In this document: one piece after another, positions 1 to 6,529 of the stretch
How positions within the stretch are numbered: the first letter of the stretch is position 1
Layout of the letters: the number at the start of each line of letters is the position of its first letter
Program-made: the position numbers and the translations under genes
Origin: Candidatus Saccharimonadota bacterium
GTDB lineage: Bacteria; Patescibacteriota; Saccharimonadia; Saccharimonadales; Saccharimonadaceae
DNA: 16,664 nt
Assembly (NCBI GenBank): GCA_028289095.1
Contig: JAQGGY010000061.1
Location: 1 to 16,664, forward strand
Direction: 5' to 3'
The notes under the pieces: generated by a model
The model's database searches: none
Told to the model about the DNA's origin: nothing
Seen by the model: only the letters and a program-made list of their open reading frames with translations

Positions 1-161
1 TGAATCAATGCATAGACTGTAGCGCCACCAATAACCCAGTATGCCATTGAGGGGCTACCATTAACATAGCTAACTGCCCATCCAATCGCTCCAATCAAAC
101 CAACAAACACAGCCATAATGATGACTGTGTTACGTTTATTGGCGGCGACTGCGTTATACAT
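1..161 (-). CDS. htpX: HtpX-like M48 membrane metalloprotease, N-terminal fragment
   Basis: Only the first 53 codons are in the window; the gene runs off the left edge. The fragment starts MYNAVAANKRNT and continues into a hydrophobic helix (about residues 12-33) and a second one beginning near residue 41. This is the characteristic N-terminus of HtpX, the membrane zinc protease that degrades misfolded membrane proteins; the HExxH site would lie outside the window. It follows lemA by 19 bases on the same strand, and lemA-htpX is a common gene pair. The ATG at 161 was chosen because it begins the conserved YN..AxNKRNT segment; a purine-rich AGAGG lies about 14 bases upstream, a rather long spacing, so translation may depend partly on coupling to lemA. 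Family call rests on N-terminus and context only. Confidence 0.8.
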   Translation of the reverse strand, partial: MYNAVAANKRNTVIIMAVFVGLIGAIGWAVSYVNGSPSMAYWVIGGATVYALI

Positions 162-180
162 AACCGATGCTAGTCCTCTA

Positions 181-738
181 TTAGAATTTTACTTCAACTG
201 GTTTTTCGACAGATGCCATATCTTCTACTTCAAAGAATTCACGTTGCGTAAAACCAAGCATACCTGCAAACATGTTGTTAGGGAAAACTTGGATCTTTGT
301 ATTTAGATCACGTACACCCCCGTTATAGAAACGGCGCGATGCTTGAATTTTGTCTTCAGTATCGACAAGCTCTTGCTGTAGTTGCAAGAAATTTTCATTA
401 GCCTTTAGATCAGGGTATGCTTCTGCTACGGCAAATAAGCTTTTTAGCGCACCCTCGAACATATTTTCAGCTTCAGCTGTTTCTTTGACACCCTGGGCAT
501 TCAACGCATTTGCACGTGCTTCGGTAACAGCCTGAAAAACACCAGATTCGTGTGCGGCATAGCCTTTGACACTATTAATTAAATTTGGGATTAGATCTAA
601 TCGTCGCTTTAATTGAATGGTAATATCGCTCCATGCTTCATCAACGCGGATCTTTAGCGTCACTAAAGCGTTATAAGTGACCCACAAGAAAATGCCTACT
701 ACGGCTAAAATTCCCAGTACAATCCAAAGTCCTAACAT
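181..738 (-). CDS. lemA: LemA family membrane protein
   Basis: The 185-residue product matches LemA in length and layout: one N-terminal TM helix (about residues 3-21), then YNALVTLKIRVDEAWSDI and the hallmark LKRRLDLIPNLINSVKGYA segment (about 43-61), followed by a coiled/helical bundle rich in Glu and Ala. LemA proteins have a short outside tail, a single membrane pass and a helical cytoplasmic or extracytoplasmic bundle; their biochemical role is unsettled, but they often sit beside htpX, as here. The start at 738 is supported by an AAGGGG Shine-Dalgarno about 8 bases upstream. A TGTTACAAT extended -10 box lies just beyond, so the gene is probably transcribed from its own promoter after the terminator of the upstream tRNA. 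Length is normal for the family. Confidence 0.95.
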   Translation of the reverse strand: MLGLWIVLGILAVVGIFLWVTYNALVTLKIRVDEAWSDITIQLKRRLDLIPNLINSVKGYAAHESGVFQAVTEARANALNAQGVKETAEAENMFEGALKSLFAVAEAYPDLKANENFLQLQQELVDTEDKIQASRRFYNGGVRDLNTKIQVFPNNMFAGMLGFTQREFFEVEDMASVEKPVEVKF

Positions 739-779
739 TTCTTATATCCCCTTATGTATATTCACTATTTTATACTTCT

Positions 780-788
780 ATTGTAACA
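780..788 (-). promoter_or_regulatory. Candidate extended -10 promoter for lemA-htpX
   Basis: On the minus strand the sequence reads TGTTACAAT, an extended -10 element (TGn-TACAAT). It lies between the tRNA-Leu terminator and lemA and would give a leader of about 35 bases. No convincing -35 hexamer is seen at the right spacing, which is acceptable for an extended -10 promoter but keeps confidence low. Confidence 0.4.
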
Positions 789-797
789 TTTATAACG

Positions 798-826
798 AAA
801 AAACTCGACCCATTGCTGGGCCGAGT
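798..826 (-). terminator. Intrinsic terminator after tRNA-Leu(UAA)
   Basis: On the minus strand a 10-bp stem (ACTCGGCCCA / TGGGTCGAGT, one G-T pair) closes a GCAA tetraloop and runs straight into six T residues. It lies 12 bases after the CCA end of tRNA-Leu(UAA) and before lemA, which is the expected place for a Rho-independent terminator of the tRNA transcript. Confidence 0.9.
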
Positions 827-837
827 CTGATCAATTC

Positions 838-925
838 TGGTGCGCAGAGCGGGACTTGAACCCGCACGACCTATTGGTCAAGAGATTTTAAGTCTCTCGT
901 GTCTACCAAATTCCACCATCCGCGC
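838..925 (-). tRNA. tRNA-Leu (anticodon UAA)
   Basis: The minus strand folds as a class II tRNA. The 7-bp acceptor stem is GCGCGGA / TCTGCGC with one G-T pair; the anticodon stem AGAGA/TCTCT holds loop CTTAAAA with anticodon TAA; a short variable arm precedes the T arm with GGTTCAAGTCC. The discriminator is A and the CCA tail is encoded (838-840). It reads leucine UUA/UUG codons. An exact 16-base copy of its 5' end region lies 102 bases away at 1014-1029. Confidence 0.95.
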
Positions 926-1013
926 ATATTAATGTTCCGTAAGCGTTGATGTTCATCGCAGCTTTTCTTGTTTTGTCCGACACAGTACCTACTTTAACTT
1001 GCGTCTCACGCAG

Positions 1014-1029
1014 TCCACCATCCGCGCAT
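1014..1029 (-). repeat. Orphan copy of a tRNA-Leu 5' end
   Basis: These 16 bases (TCCACCATCCGCGCAT on the plus strand) are identical to 912-927, which cover the first 14 bases of tRNA-Leu(UAA) plus two flanking bases. They also match tRNA-Leu(GAG) at 1291-1306 with one difference. No other tRNA arms follow the orphan copy, so it is not a working tRNA. It may be the remnant of a deleted third tRNA-Leu gene or a scar of recombination or element excision between tRNA-Leu copies. Confidence 0.6.
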
Positions 1030-1057
1030 GTAACTTCGTATAAATTAATATACCATA

Positions 1058-1131
1058 TGGAGGCACGTATGGGAGTCGAACCCATTTAAAAGGTTTTGCA
1101 GACCTCCACGTAACCGTTCCGTCAACGCGCC
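1058..1131 (-). tRNA. tRNA-Cys (anticodon GCA)
   Basis: The minus strand folds as a 74-base class I tRNA. The acceptor stem is GGCGCGT / ACGTGCC with one G-T pair; the anticodon loop CTGCAAA sits between AGGT and ACCT and shows anticodon GCA; the T arm has GGTTCGACTCC. The discriminator is T, which is the identity base of tRNA-Cys, and the CCA is encoded. It has its own TATAAT box just upstream. Confidence 0.95.
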
Positions 1132-1143
1132 ATCTGTTTAGAT

Positions 1144-1149
1144 ATTATA
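1144..1149 (-). promoter_or_regulatory. -10 box for tRNA-Cys
   Basis: A consensus TATAAT on the minus strand lies 12 bases before the mature 5' end of tRNA-Cys, so transcription would start about 6 bases before the tRNA. No good -35 hexamer is visible. It follows the terminator of the upstream tRNA-Leu(GAG), so the tRNA-Cys gene needs its own promoter. Confidence 0.5.
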
Positions 1150-1186
1150 GCAGATGGCAAGTGATTTCGTAGAGCTACGAACAAAT

Positions 1187-1209
1187 AAAAAAGAGATCCG
1201 AAGATCTCT
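1187..1209 (-). terminator. Intrinsic terminator after tRNA-Leu(GAG)
   Basis: On the minus strand AGAGATC / GATCTCT forms a 7-bp perfect stem closed by the stable C(UUCG)G tetraloop and followed directly by a run of T. It begins 8 bases after the CCA of tRNA-Leu(GAG). This is a textbook Rho-independent terminator. Confidence 0.92.
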
Positions 1210-1217
1210 ATTTTATT

Positions 1218-1304
1218 TGGTGCGCGAAAGAGGACTTGAACCTCCACGTCCCGAAGGACACCAGCCCCTCAAGCTGACGCGTCTACCAATTCCGCCATCC
1301 GCGC
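1218..1304 (-). tRNA. tRNA-Leu (anticodon GAG)
   Basis: The minus strand folds as a class II tRNA of 87 bases. The acceptor stem is GCGCGGA paired with TTCGCGC (G-T and A-T pairs at the base); the anticodon loop TTGAGGG between TCAGC and GCTGG shows GAG; the long variable arm TGTCC-TTCG-GGACG is well formed; the T arm has GGTTCAAGTCC. The discriminator is A and CCA is encoded. It reads CUC/CUU leucine codons. A strong promoter overlaps the end of the upstream substrate-binding protein gene. Confidence 0.95.
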
Positions 1305-1326
1305 ATGAGAGTATTTAACCTGGATG

Positions 1327-1355
1327 ATTATAACGGGGTTAAGGGGTTTTGTAAA
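1327..1355 (-). promoter_or_regulatory. Sigma70-type promoter for tRNA-Leu(GAG)
   Basis: On the minus strand TTTACA (1355-1350) and TATAAT (1332-1327) are separated by exactly 17 bases, one mismatch from the consensus promoter overall. Transcription would begin near 1320, about 16 bases before the tRNA. The -35 box lies inside the last codons of the upstream coding region, which is a sign of tight packing. Confidence 0.75.
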
Positions 1356-3204
1356 CCGATTCTTGGTTGACGCTCCAGTATAGGATGCTAGCATAACGGT
1401 CATTGGACGAAACGAGTTGCGTATCTGCATTGACTGTCTGTGCCTTTCTGCTCGCAACATATTCTGCGACCGATTGGTATAGTCCAATCGCAGGAACGTC
1501 ATCAAGCCACTGCTTGGCAAATGCTTTGTATTTTACATTACGCAGGTCGGTTTCGACACGAGTCCTAGCGCTAGCTAATGCGGCATCGGCTGTATCATTT
1601 TTATAGTTTGAAAAGTTGTATCCATTTTGATTAGCCTGAGACGAATGCCAATAGGCGTATACATCAGGGTCGGCACCGATCGCAAGTTCATACAGCAAAA
1701 CATCATAACTACGCGGCTGTAACACGTTCTGCACAAAGTTACTGGATGGGTCGTTTGTATCGACGACATTGGTATTGATCGTAATACCTAGTTGACGCCA
1801 TTGCCCAACAAGGATTTCTAATGATTTTTCATATCCGGAATTTTTTGTTGTGGCGACATTTAATGACAGTAGTTGACCGGCGTCATTTTTACGTAAACCG
1901 CCCGACATCTTCCACCCAGCAGAATCAAGCAACTCGCCCGCACGTACGATATTGTATTGTGGACGAACAGGAATATCTGCACCTGATAATTGACCCTTTA
2001 CAAACGGCAGATCAAGCGCAGGTTTAGTCAATAAACGATCACGCGAGCGATCTTTTGGATGTTCTGCTGATGGAATTTTCACTTCCAAACCTTTGCGGAT
2101 AACTTGCGGGTCAGTCGCTAACTGCAAGGCTTGACGTACAACTTTATCTTTTAGGATTGGCTTATCGACATTTAGCAAGGCATACACCCCTGCGTTAACT
2201 GGCCGCGAAACAACAGTATAATTTTTTGTATCTACCTGCGTCAGATGCGACGAGGACAGATCGGCCGCGGCGTTCACTTGCCCTGTTTTGATAGCCTTTA
2301 CAATATCACCTTGCTCGTTAAAAGCGTGTACTTCAAAGCGGTTAATAAGCGGCATTCCTTTGTAATAGCCCTCAAAGGCTGACATGTGCACTGCACGGTG
2401 CGCTGTCGTACCGACATTTTGCAACAAACGAAAACTAAACGGACCGCTTCCGACTGGTGCGCGGCTAAAAACATTTTCGCGAATCGCACTTGGCTCAACC
2501 TTACCCAAAATGTGTTCGGGTAATATAGCAAACGTCAATGCGTGCGAAAACGCAGCGTACGATGCAGGCAATTGGAATTGAAGTGTCGTATCATCAAGTG
2601 CCTTTACCATGACATCCTGCCAGTTACTGCGCAGCGGTGAACGTGTTGAAGGATTTTTAATCAGGTTAACAGTGAACGCAACATCATTCGCATGCACGCG
2701 GCGACCATCATGCCATACCGCATCTGGACGAATTTTTACCGTATATATCGTGCCAGTGGTATCCATTTGGACACTTTTTGCCAAATCACTTCGCAAGTGT
2801 CCGGATTCGTCGTACGTATATAATGACGAGAATAATAAATGTCCGGCGGCAACTTCGGCATTCGTTGCAGCATAAAGCGGATTCAGAGTGTCGATTGGAC
2901 CCAGAGACGCCTCGGCATAGGTACCACCAGTTGCTGCGGTCGTTGTACGATAACTTTGCTGAAACCACATTAGCTGAAGGGCGACAATCGCAATCATAAC
3001 ACCGACAAGCGTCAACCAACCAAGAATATGTCGACGCACGTCACGCATGTTATCGAGCCTACCGACAATAAATTTATGCGCATGACGCATGGTAGCACCT
3101 TCGGCCTTTTTAACACGCTTTGACAACTTTTTTCTATCAAAATTTATGTTTTGTAGCTGCTTTAGCTTTTGAAGTTGCTGCCACCCACGTTTGTCATTTG
3201 CCAT
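1339..3204 (-). CDS. Membrane-tethered oligopeptide-binding protein (SBP family 5)
   Basis: The 621-residue product has a basic, Lys-rich cytoplasmic segment (residues 1-58), one TM helix (about 59-81), and then an SBP_bac_5 (OppA/DppA type) domain from about residue 95. Family signs include GPIDTLNPLYA near 102, and AVWHDGRRVHANDVAFTVN, the segment found in most members. SBP5 proteins bind peptides outside the cell and deliver them to an ABC permease. There is no lipobox, so this one is held by the TM helix, not by a lipid. No permease or ATPase genes are near, so its partner is encoded elsewhere or it acts as a scavenger or chaperone. Its ATG lies 9 bases after secG with AGGGGG at a good distance, so the two are probably co-transcribed. 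Confidence 0.9.
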   Translation of the reverse strand: MANDKRGWQQLQKLKQLQNINFDRKKLSKRVKKAEGATMRHAHKFIVGRLDNMRDVRRHILGWLTLVGVMIAIVALQLMWFQQSYRTTTAATGGTYAEASLGPIDTLNPLYAATNAEVAAGHLLFSSLYTYDESGHLRSDLAKSVQMDTTGTIYTVKIRPDAVWHDGRRVHANDVAFTVNLIKNPSTRSPLRSNWQDVMVKALDDTTLQFQLPASYAAFSHALTFAILPEHILGKVEPSAIRENVFSRAPVGSGPFSFRLLQNVGTTAHRAVHMSAFEGYYKGMPLINRFEVHAFNEQGDIVKAIKTGQVNAAADLSSSHLTQVDTKNYTVVSRPVNAGVYALLNVDKPILKDKVVRQALQLATDPQVIRKGLEVKIPSAEHPKDRSRDRLLTKPALDLPFVKGQLSGADIPVRPQYNIVRAGELLDSAGWKMSGGLRKNDAGQLLSLNVATTKNSGYEKSLEILVGQWRQLGITINTNVVDTNDPSSNFVQNVLQPRSYDVLLYELAIGADPDVYAYWHSSQANQNGYNFSNYKNDTADAALASARTRVETDLRNVKYKAFAKQWLDDVPAIGLYQSVAEYVASRKAQTVNADTQLVSSNDRYASILYWSVNQESVYKTP

Positions 3205-3213
3205 AGATACCCC

Positions 3214-3450
3214 CTAAGCGCCAAGAGATGGCAAAAGTAAGCCAACCAAGATAGACAAGATAAAGACAACCGCTAAAACGATCGATACTTCAAATAAGTT
3301 TTTATCAAGTCCGCGGCGGGTCGTATATAATTCACCCGAACTACCAAAACCGGCGCCCAAACTTGCACCGCGCTGCTGTAGCAAAATTGCCAAAATCATC
3401 AGCAAAGCTGAACCAATTGTTACGATTTGTAAGATAGTATCGATATTCAT
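3214..3450 (-). CDS. secG: Preprotein translocase subunit SecG
   Basis: The 78-residue protein has the SecG layout: TM helix 1 (about 5-24), a cytoplasmic loop with LLQQRGASLGAGFGSSGELY and TRRGLDKNLF, then TM helix 2 (about 53-74). SecG assists SecYE during export through the membrane. Its ATG overlaps the stop codon of the upstream gene (TAATG), and the downstream substrate-binding protein follows after 9 bases, so all three are translated from one message. Length and motif are normal for SecG. Confidence 0.93.
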   Translation of the reverse strand: MNIDTILQIVTIGSALLMILAILLQQRGASLGAGFGSSGELYTTRRGLDKNLFEVSIVLAVVFILSILVGLLLPSLGA

Positions 3451-3842
3451 TATTGTCTCTCCCGTTGACGCATATATTGCAATTCTAGTGCACCACTAAC
3501 TATATAGTTTACCAGACTTAAGACTATTCCCGTAATCATAGAATACAGGAATGTCATATGTAAGCCGGGTGCAAGTTTTAATGATATGTATACCATTAAT
3601 CCGTTCACGACGATCATAAATAACCCCAGTGTCACTAAGATAGCGGGAAGCGATAAAATGATGACGATTGGACGAAGCACTGCATTAATAATTGAAAAGA
3701 TCAATCCTGCACCTAAAAATACCCACGTACTTGCGGTCAGTTCAGCATCGCTATAGCCGGTACCAAAGATGCGTACTGCCACCCACAGTCCAAACGAATT
3801 CAATATCCAACGAAGGATAAACAAGTAAAGTTGTTTTTTCAT
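3450..3842 (-). CDS. YvlD/COG1950-type four-TM membrane protein
   Basis: The 130-residue protein has four hydrophobic helices and the family signature INAVLRPIVIILSLPAILVTLGLF (about 52-75) followed by NGLMVYISLKLAPG. This matches the group annotated as 'phage holin family protein' or superfamily IV mycobacterial holins (YvlD in Bacillus). The holin name is historical: there is no phage gene nearby, and most members are ordinary membrane proteins of unknown role. An AGAGGATA Shine-Dalgarno sits 4-10 bases before the ATG. The stop overlaps the secG start. Confidence 0.85.
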   Translation of the reverse strand: MKKQLYLFILRWILNSFGLWVAVRIFGTGYSDAELTASTWVFLGAGLIFSIINAVLRPIVIILSLPAILVTLGLFMIVVNGLMVYISLKLAPGLHMTFLYSMITGIVLSLVNYIVSGALELQYMRQRERQ

Positions 3843-3868
3843 AAACTATCCTCTATTGTAGTCATTTT

Positions 3869-5077
3869 TTACAGATCTGTCGAGAGCCGCTTGCTCATAT
3901 TTACGTTACCAGAGGCCGTTACTAAAATATCATCTTCGATTCTGACGCCAATACATTCTTCGGGGATATAAATACCCGGCTCGACAGTCAAAACCATGCC
4001 AGGCTGTAAATATTTTGGCGACCCAAGGCTATCGTGGACGTCCACACCTAGTCCATGGCTAATGGCATGAGGGAAATATTTATGATAACTATCAAGATCG
4101 TCGCGGCTCGACATCAATCCGACTTGCAAAAGCGCCTCGATCATAATCTTATCAACGTCCTGTTGATATTGTTCGACTGTAATGTTGGGTTGAATAAGAT
4201 TGATGATTGCCTGTTGCGCAGTCTGCACTGCCGTGTGTATATCAATTTGTCGCTTGGTCGGCTCACCATAGGCATACGTACGAGTAATATCCGCCGCATA
4301 CCCGCCAGATCGGGCACCGATATCCATTAGCAACAGTTGACGTTTTTTTAATTTATCGCTATTGGCGATGTAATGCAGCGTGCATGCATTTTTACCACCT
4401 GCTACGATTGGATCATACGCATGACCATCCGCTGCGTGCGTACGAAAATAATAGTTAAATTCTGCCTCAACTTCATATTCGTAATTACATGTATCTAACT
4501 TCTTTTTTACGATTTCGAAAGCATCAATCGTAACGGCGATAGCCGCTTTCATAGCGACAATTTCGTCAGGCTGCTTGATTGCGCGCAACTCGGCCAATTC
4601 CCGGCGGCAATCTTGTACGGTAGTAAACGTCCTAGCAACATAGTCACGAACAGATTTAATAGCCGGATTCAACGTAAAATCTAAATACTCGGCGTGCGGC
4701 TGCTCACCTAGTGCATATACAACGCTGTGTTTTTTGGCCAAATCACGCAGCATGTCATGCGCTTCGTCATATGACAGTATGCCGTGAACGCCACTGATCT
4801 CTTGGGCGCGATCCGCCGACAAGCTGCCATCAAATATTTCATGGGATGCACTAATTTGCGGCGCAACTAGCCAGCTTTTTCCGCGCGCACCATCCATAAT
4901 TAGCCACCAGTTAGGATAGTCGACGCCAGTGAGCCACCAAAAGTTTGCTTCTTGTTCGAATGTAAACGCCATATCATTACCGCGTTGCATTTGTGCGTAT
5001 GCTGATAACACGATCACGCCGCCATTTAGTTTTTCGGTTAAGCGCCGACGGTTATCGGAAAAGAAGGATGCTTTCAT
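3869..5077 (-). CDS. Xaa-Pro aminopeptidase (M24 peptidase, PepP type)
   Basis: The 402-residue protein has an N-terminal aminopeptidase-P domain (about 1-135; includes ANFWWLTGVDYPNWWLI) and a C-terminal pita-bread M24 catalytic domain (about 165-400). All five metal ligands are visible: D252 (LLMDIGA), D263 (YAADITR), H341 (ISHGLGVDVHD), E366 (LTVEPGIY) and E381 (VRIEDDI); H235 before them is the usual substrate-binding histidine. The enzyme removes an N-terminal residue before proline and probably acts in the cytoplasm, as no signal peptide is seen. Its ATG overlaps the stop of the pilin-NHL gene (TGATG), suggesting translational coupling. It could help use peptides imported with the binding protein downstream, which is only an inference from operon membership. 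Confidence 0.93.
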   Translation of the reverse strand: MKASFFSDNRRRLTEKLNGGVIVLSAYAQMQRGNDMAFTFEQEANFWWLTGVDYPNWWLIMDGARGKSWLVAPQISASHEIFDGSLSADRAQEISGVHGILSYDEAHDMLRDLAKKHSVVYALGEQPHAEYLDFTLNPAIKSVRDYVARTFTTVQDCRRELAELRAIKQPDEIVAMKAAIAVTIDAFEIVKKKLDTCNYEYEVEAEFNYYFRTHAADGHAYDPIVAGGKNACTLHYIANSDKLKKRQLLLMDIGARSGGYAADITRTYAYGEPTKRQIDIHTAVQTAQQAIINLIQPNITVEQYQQDVDKIMIEALLQVGLMSSRDDLDSYHKYFPHAISHGLGVDVHDSLGSPKYLQPGMVLTVEPGIYIPEECIGVRIEDDILVTASGNVNMSKRLSTDL

Positions 5078-6471
5078 CAGCGGATAATACGTATTCGACG
5101 ATTATTATAGTCGGAGACAATAAGACCACCTGCACTGTCTACATCAATACCAGACACCCATCTGAACTGCGCAGATGATGCAGCGCCATCAACATAGCCG
5201 CTCGTTCCGTTCCCGGCTAATGTTGTCACAGTGCCACTAGGCGTTATATAACGAATGCGATTATTACCGCTATCGCCAACATAGATACCCCCTGTACTAT
5301 CAACTGCTATGCCCTGGGGACCCCTAAATTGCGCTACAGATCCTGCGCCGTCAACATAGCCGTACGTGCCGTTACCGGCTAACGTCGTCACTGTACCACT
5401 GGGGGTTATCTGACGTATGCGGTTATTGCCAGTATCTGCAACGTACAGCATACCTGAGCTATTTACTGCAACATCCGAAGCATACACGCTACTAAATCGT
5501 GCGTTTGCACCCGTACCGTCAGCAAAACCAACAGTACCGTTCCCAGCTAGCGTCGTCACGACACCAGCTGGGGTAATCTTACGAATCCTTGCATTGGTAG
5601 TGTCCGCGACATACACATTACCACTACTATCGACAGCTATCCCGGCTGGATTATTAAATTGCGCCGCCGCTCCAGTACCGTCGGCAAACCCAGCGACACC
5701 ACTCCCCGCCAGCGTCGTTACGACACCAGCTGGGGTAATTTTACGTATTTTATGATTGCCTTTATCTGAGACATACAGCACTCCGCTAGCATCTATTGTT
5801 ATATAGGTTGGAAAATTGAATCTCGCACTAGCGCCAGTACCATTTGTCGAACCACTGGAACCTAAACTGCCAGCAAAAACCGTCGTTACGCCGCTAGAAG
5901 TAACTTTACGAATACTCATACAATCTGCATCCGCTACATACACCGTCCCAATACTATCAACGGCTGAACCATAGACATATCCAAAGCCTACACCCGACCC
6001 GGTACCGTCTGTACAACTACTCAGACCGCCCGCGAGAGTAGACACGGTAACTTGTTTTGCGATGACCTGACCGGATGGAACCGTCTCTCCATTCAAACAG
6101 TCACCAGGGCGTGGATCAGATTTACCTATCGCCGTATTAGCAAAGTATGAAATCGAAGGCTGCGCCGTACTTCGAGCCTCGATGCAGTAATTCGACAGAT
6201 CGCCTGTTATATATGACACGGTTACGTTTGAACTAGCGGAAAAACTGCTAGGAATCGCGGAAGGATACCCATTGCTATAATTACGGGCATTTTCCATCGC
6301 AGTTACCGCTTGCGTTAAATCTGATCGAACTTCATCCTTGGCTACCTTTGCCCGCCACGACCCATAACCGACCGCTATGATGCCTGCTAGCAGGCCAAGT
6401 ACTGCGATAACCATGATTAGTTCTACGATAGTAAAACCCCTTCTGGAACGCCGCTTATATTCTTGGCTCAT
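5077..6471 (-). CDS. Type IV pseudopilin fused to a six-repeat NHL beta-propeller
   Basis: The 464-residue protein starts with a type III (prepilin) signal: a basic leader KRRSRRG, cleavage after G12, mature Phe at +1 and Glu at +5 (E17), then a hydrophobic helix (about 13-35). This is the substrate pattern of prepilin peptidase PilD. A short pilin-like region to about 140 contains Cys96 and Cys125. From about 142 to the end there are six NHL-type repeats of 54-56 residues, each with a TLAGxG..GFADG..AQF..P.GIAVDSxGxxYVADxxNxRIRKITP pattern, enough for one closed propeller. The expected product is a minor pilin whose propeller is displayed at a pilus tip or surface and binds a ligand, protein or glycan. 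AAAGGATA precedes the ATG; uvrC lies 58 bases upstream on the same strand. Confidence 0.88.
   Translation of the reverse strand: MSQEYKRRSRRGFTIVELIMVIAVLGLLAGIIAVGYGSWRAKVAKDEVRSDLTQAVTAMENARNYSNGYPSAIPSSFSASSNVTVSYITGDLSNYCIEARSTAQPSISYFANTAIGKSDPRPGDCLNGETVPSGQVIAKQVTVSTLAGGLSSCTDGTGSGVGFGYVYGSAVDSIGTVYVADADCMSIRKVTSSGVTTVFAGSLGSSGSTNGTGASARFNFPTYITIDASGVLYVSDKGNHKIRKITPAGVVTTLAGSGVAGFADGTGAAAQFNNPAGIAVDSSGNVYVADTTNARIRKITPAGVVTTLAGNGTVGFADGTGANARFSSVYASDVAVNSSGMLYVADTGNNRIRQITPSGTVTTLAGNGTYGYVDGAGSVAQFRGPQGIAVDSTGGIYVGDSGNNRIRYITPSGTVTTLAGNGTSGYVDGAASSAQFRWVSGIDVDSAGGLIVSDYNNRRIRIIR
5080..6048 (-). repeat. Six tandem ~165-bp coding repeats (NHL blades)
   Basis: The propeller-coding part is a tandem array. 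The blade starts fall at about residues 142, 195, 250, 304, 360 and 414. The inner blades are close at DNA level too: for example CGACACCAGCTGGGGTAAT occurs exactly at both the 5560s and the 5720s. The two outer blades nearest the pilin part are more divergent. High DNA identity suggests recent duplication or homogenisation, and such arrays can change copy number by recombination. Confidence 0.85.
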
Positions 6472-6529
6472 AATGATATCCTTTTTTGATTTTTGCGTAT
6501 TAGATAATAGCCTAAATATAGCACAAGTG

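Noticed and set aside
903..1085. Reading frame across the tRNA-Leu/tRNA-Cys interval
   Set aside because: It reads through tRNA sequence, has no ribosome site, and its repeated CADGG segments come from the duplicated tRNA-Leu 5' end.
838..1304. tRNA cluster as an integration site of a mobile element
   Set aside because: No integrase, no terminal repeat of a tRNA 3' end, and the secretion operon is more than 7 kb away with housekeeping genes between.
3450..3842. Prophage holin
   Set aside because: The protein belongs to the YvlD/COG1950 group with a misleading name; there is no endolysin or other phage gene in the window.
5080..6048. Possible CRISPR-like or non-coding repeat array
   Set aside because: The spacing is about 165 bp, the units are in frame and code NHL blades; the plus-strand frame at 5417-5755 is only their antisense shadow.
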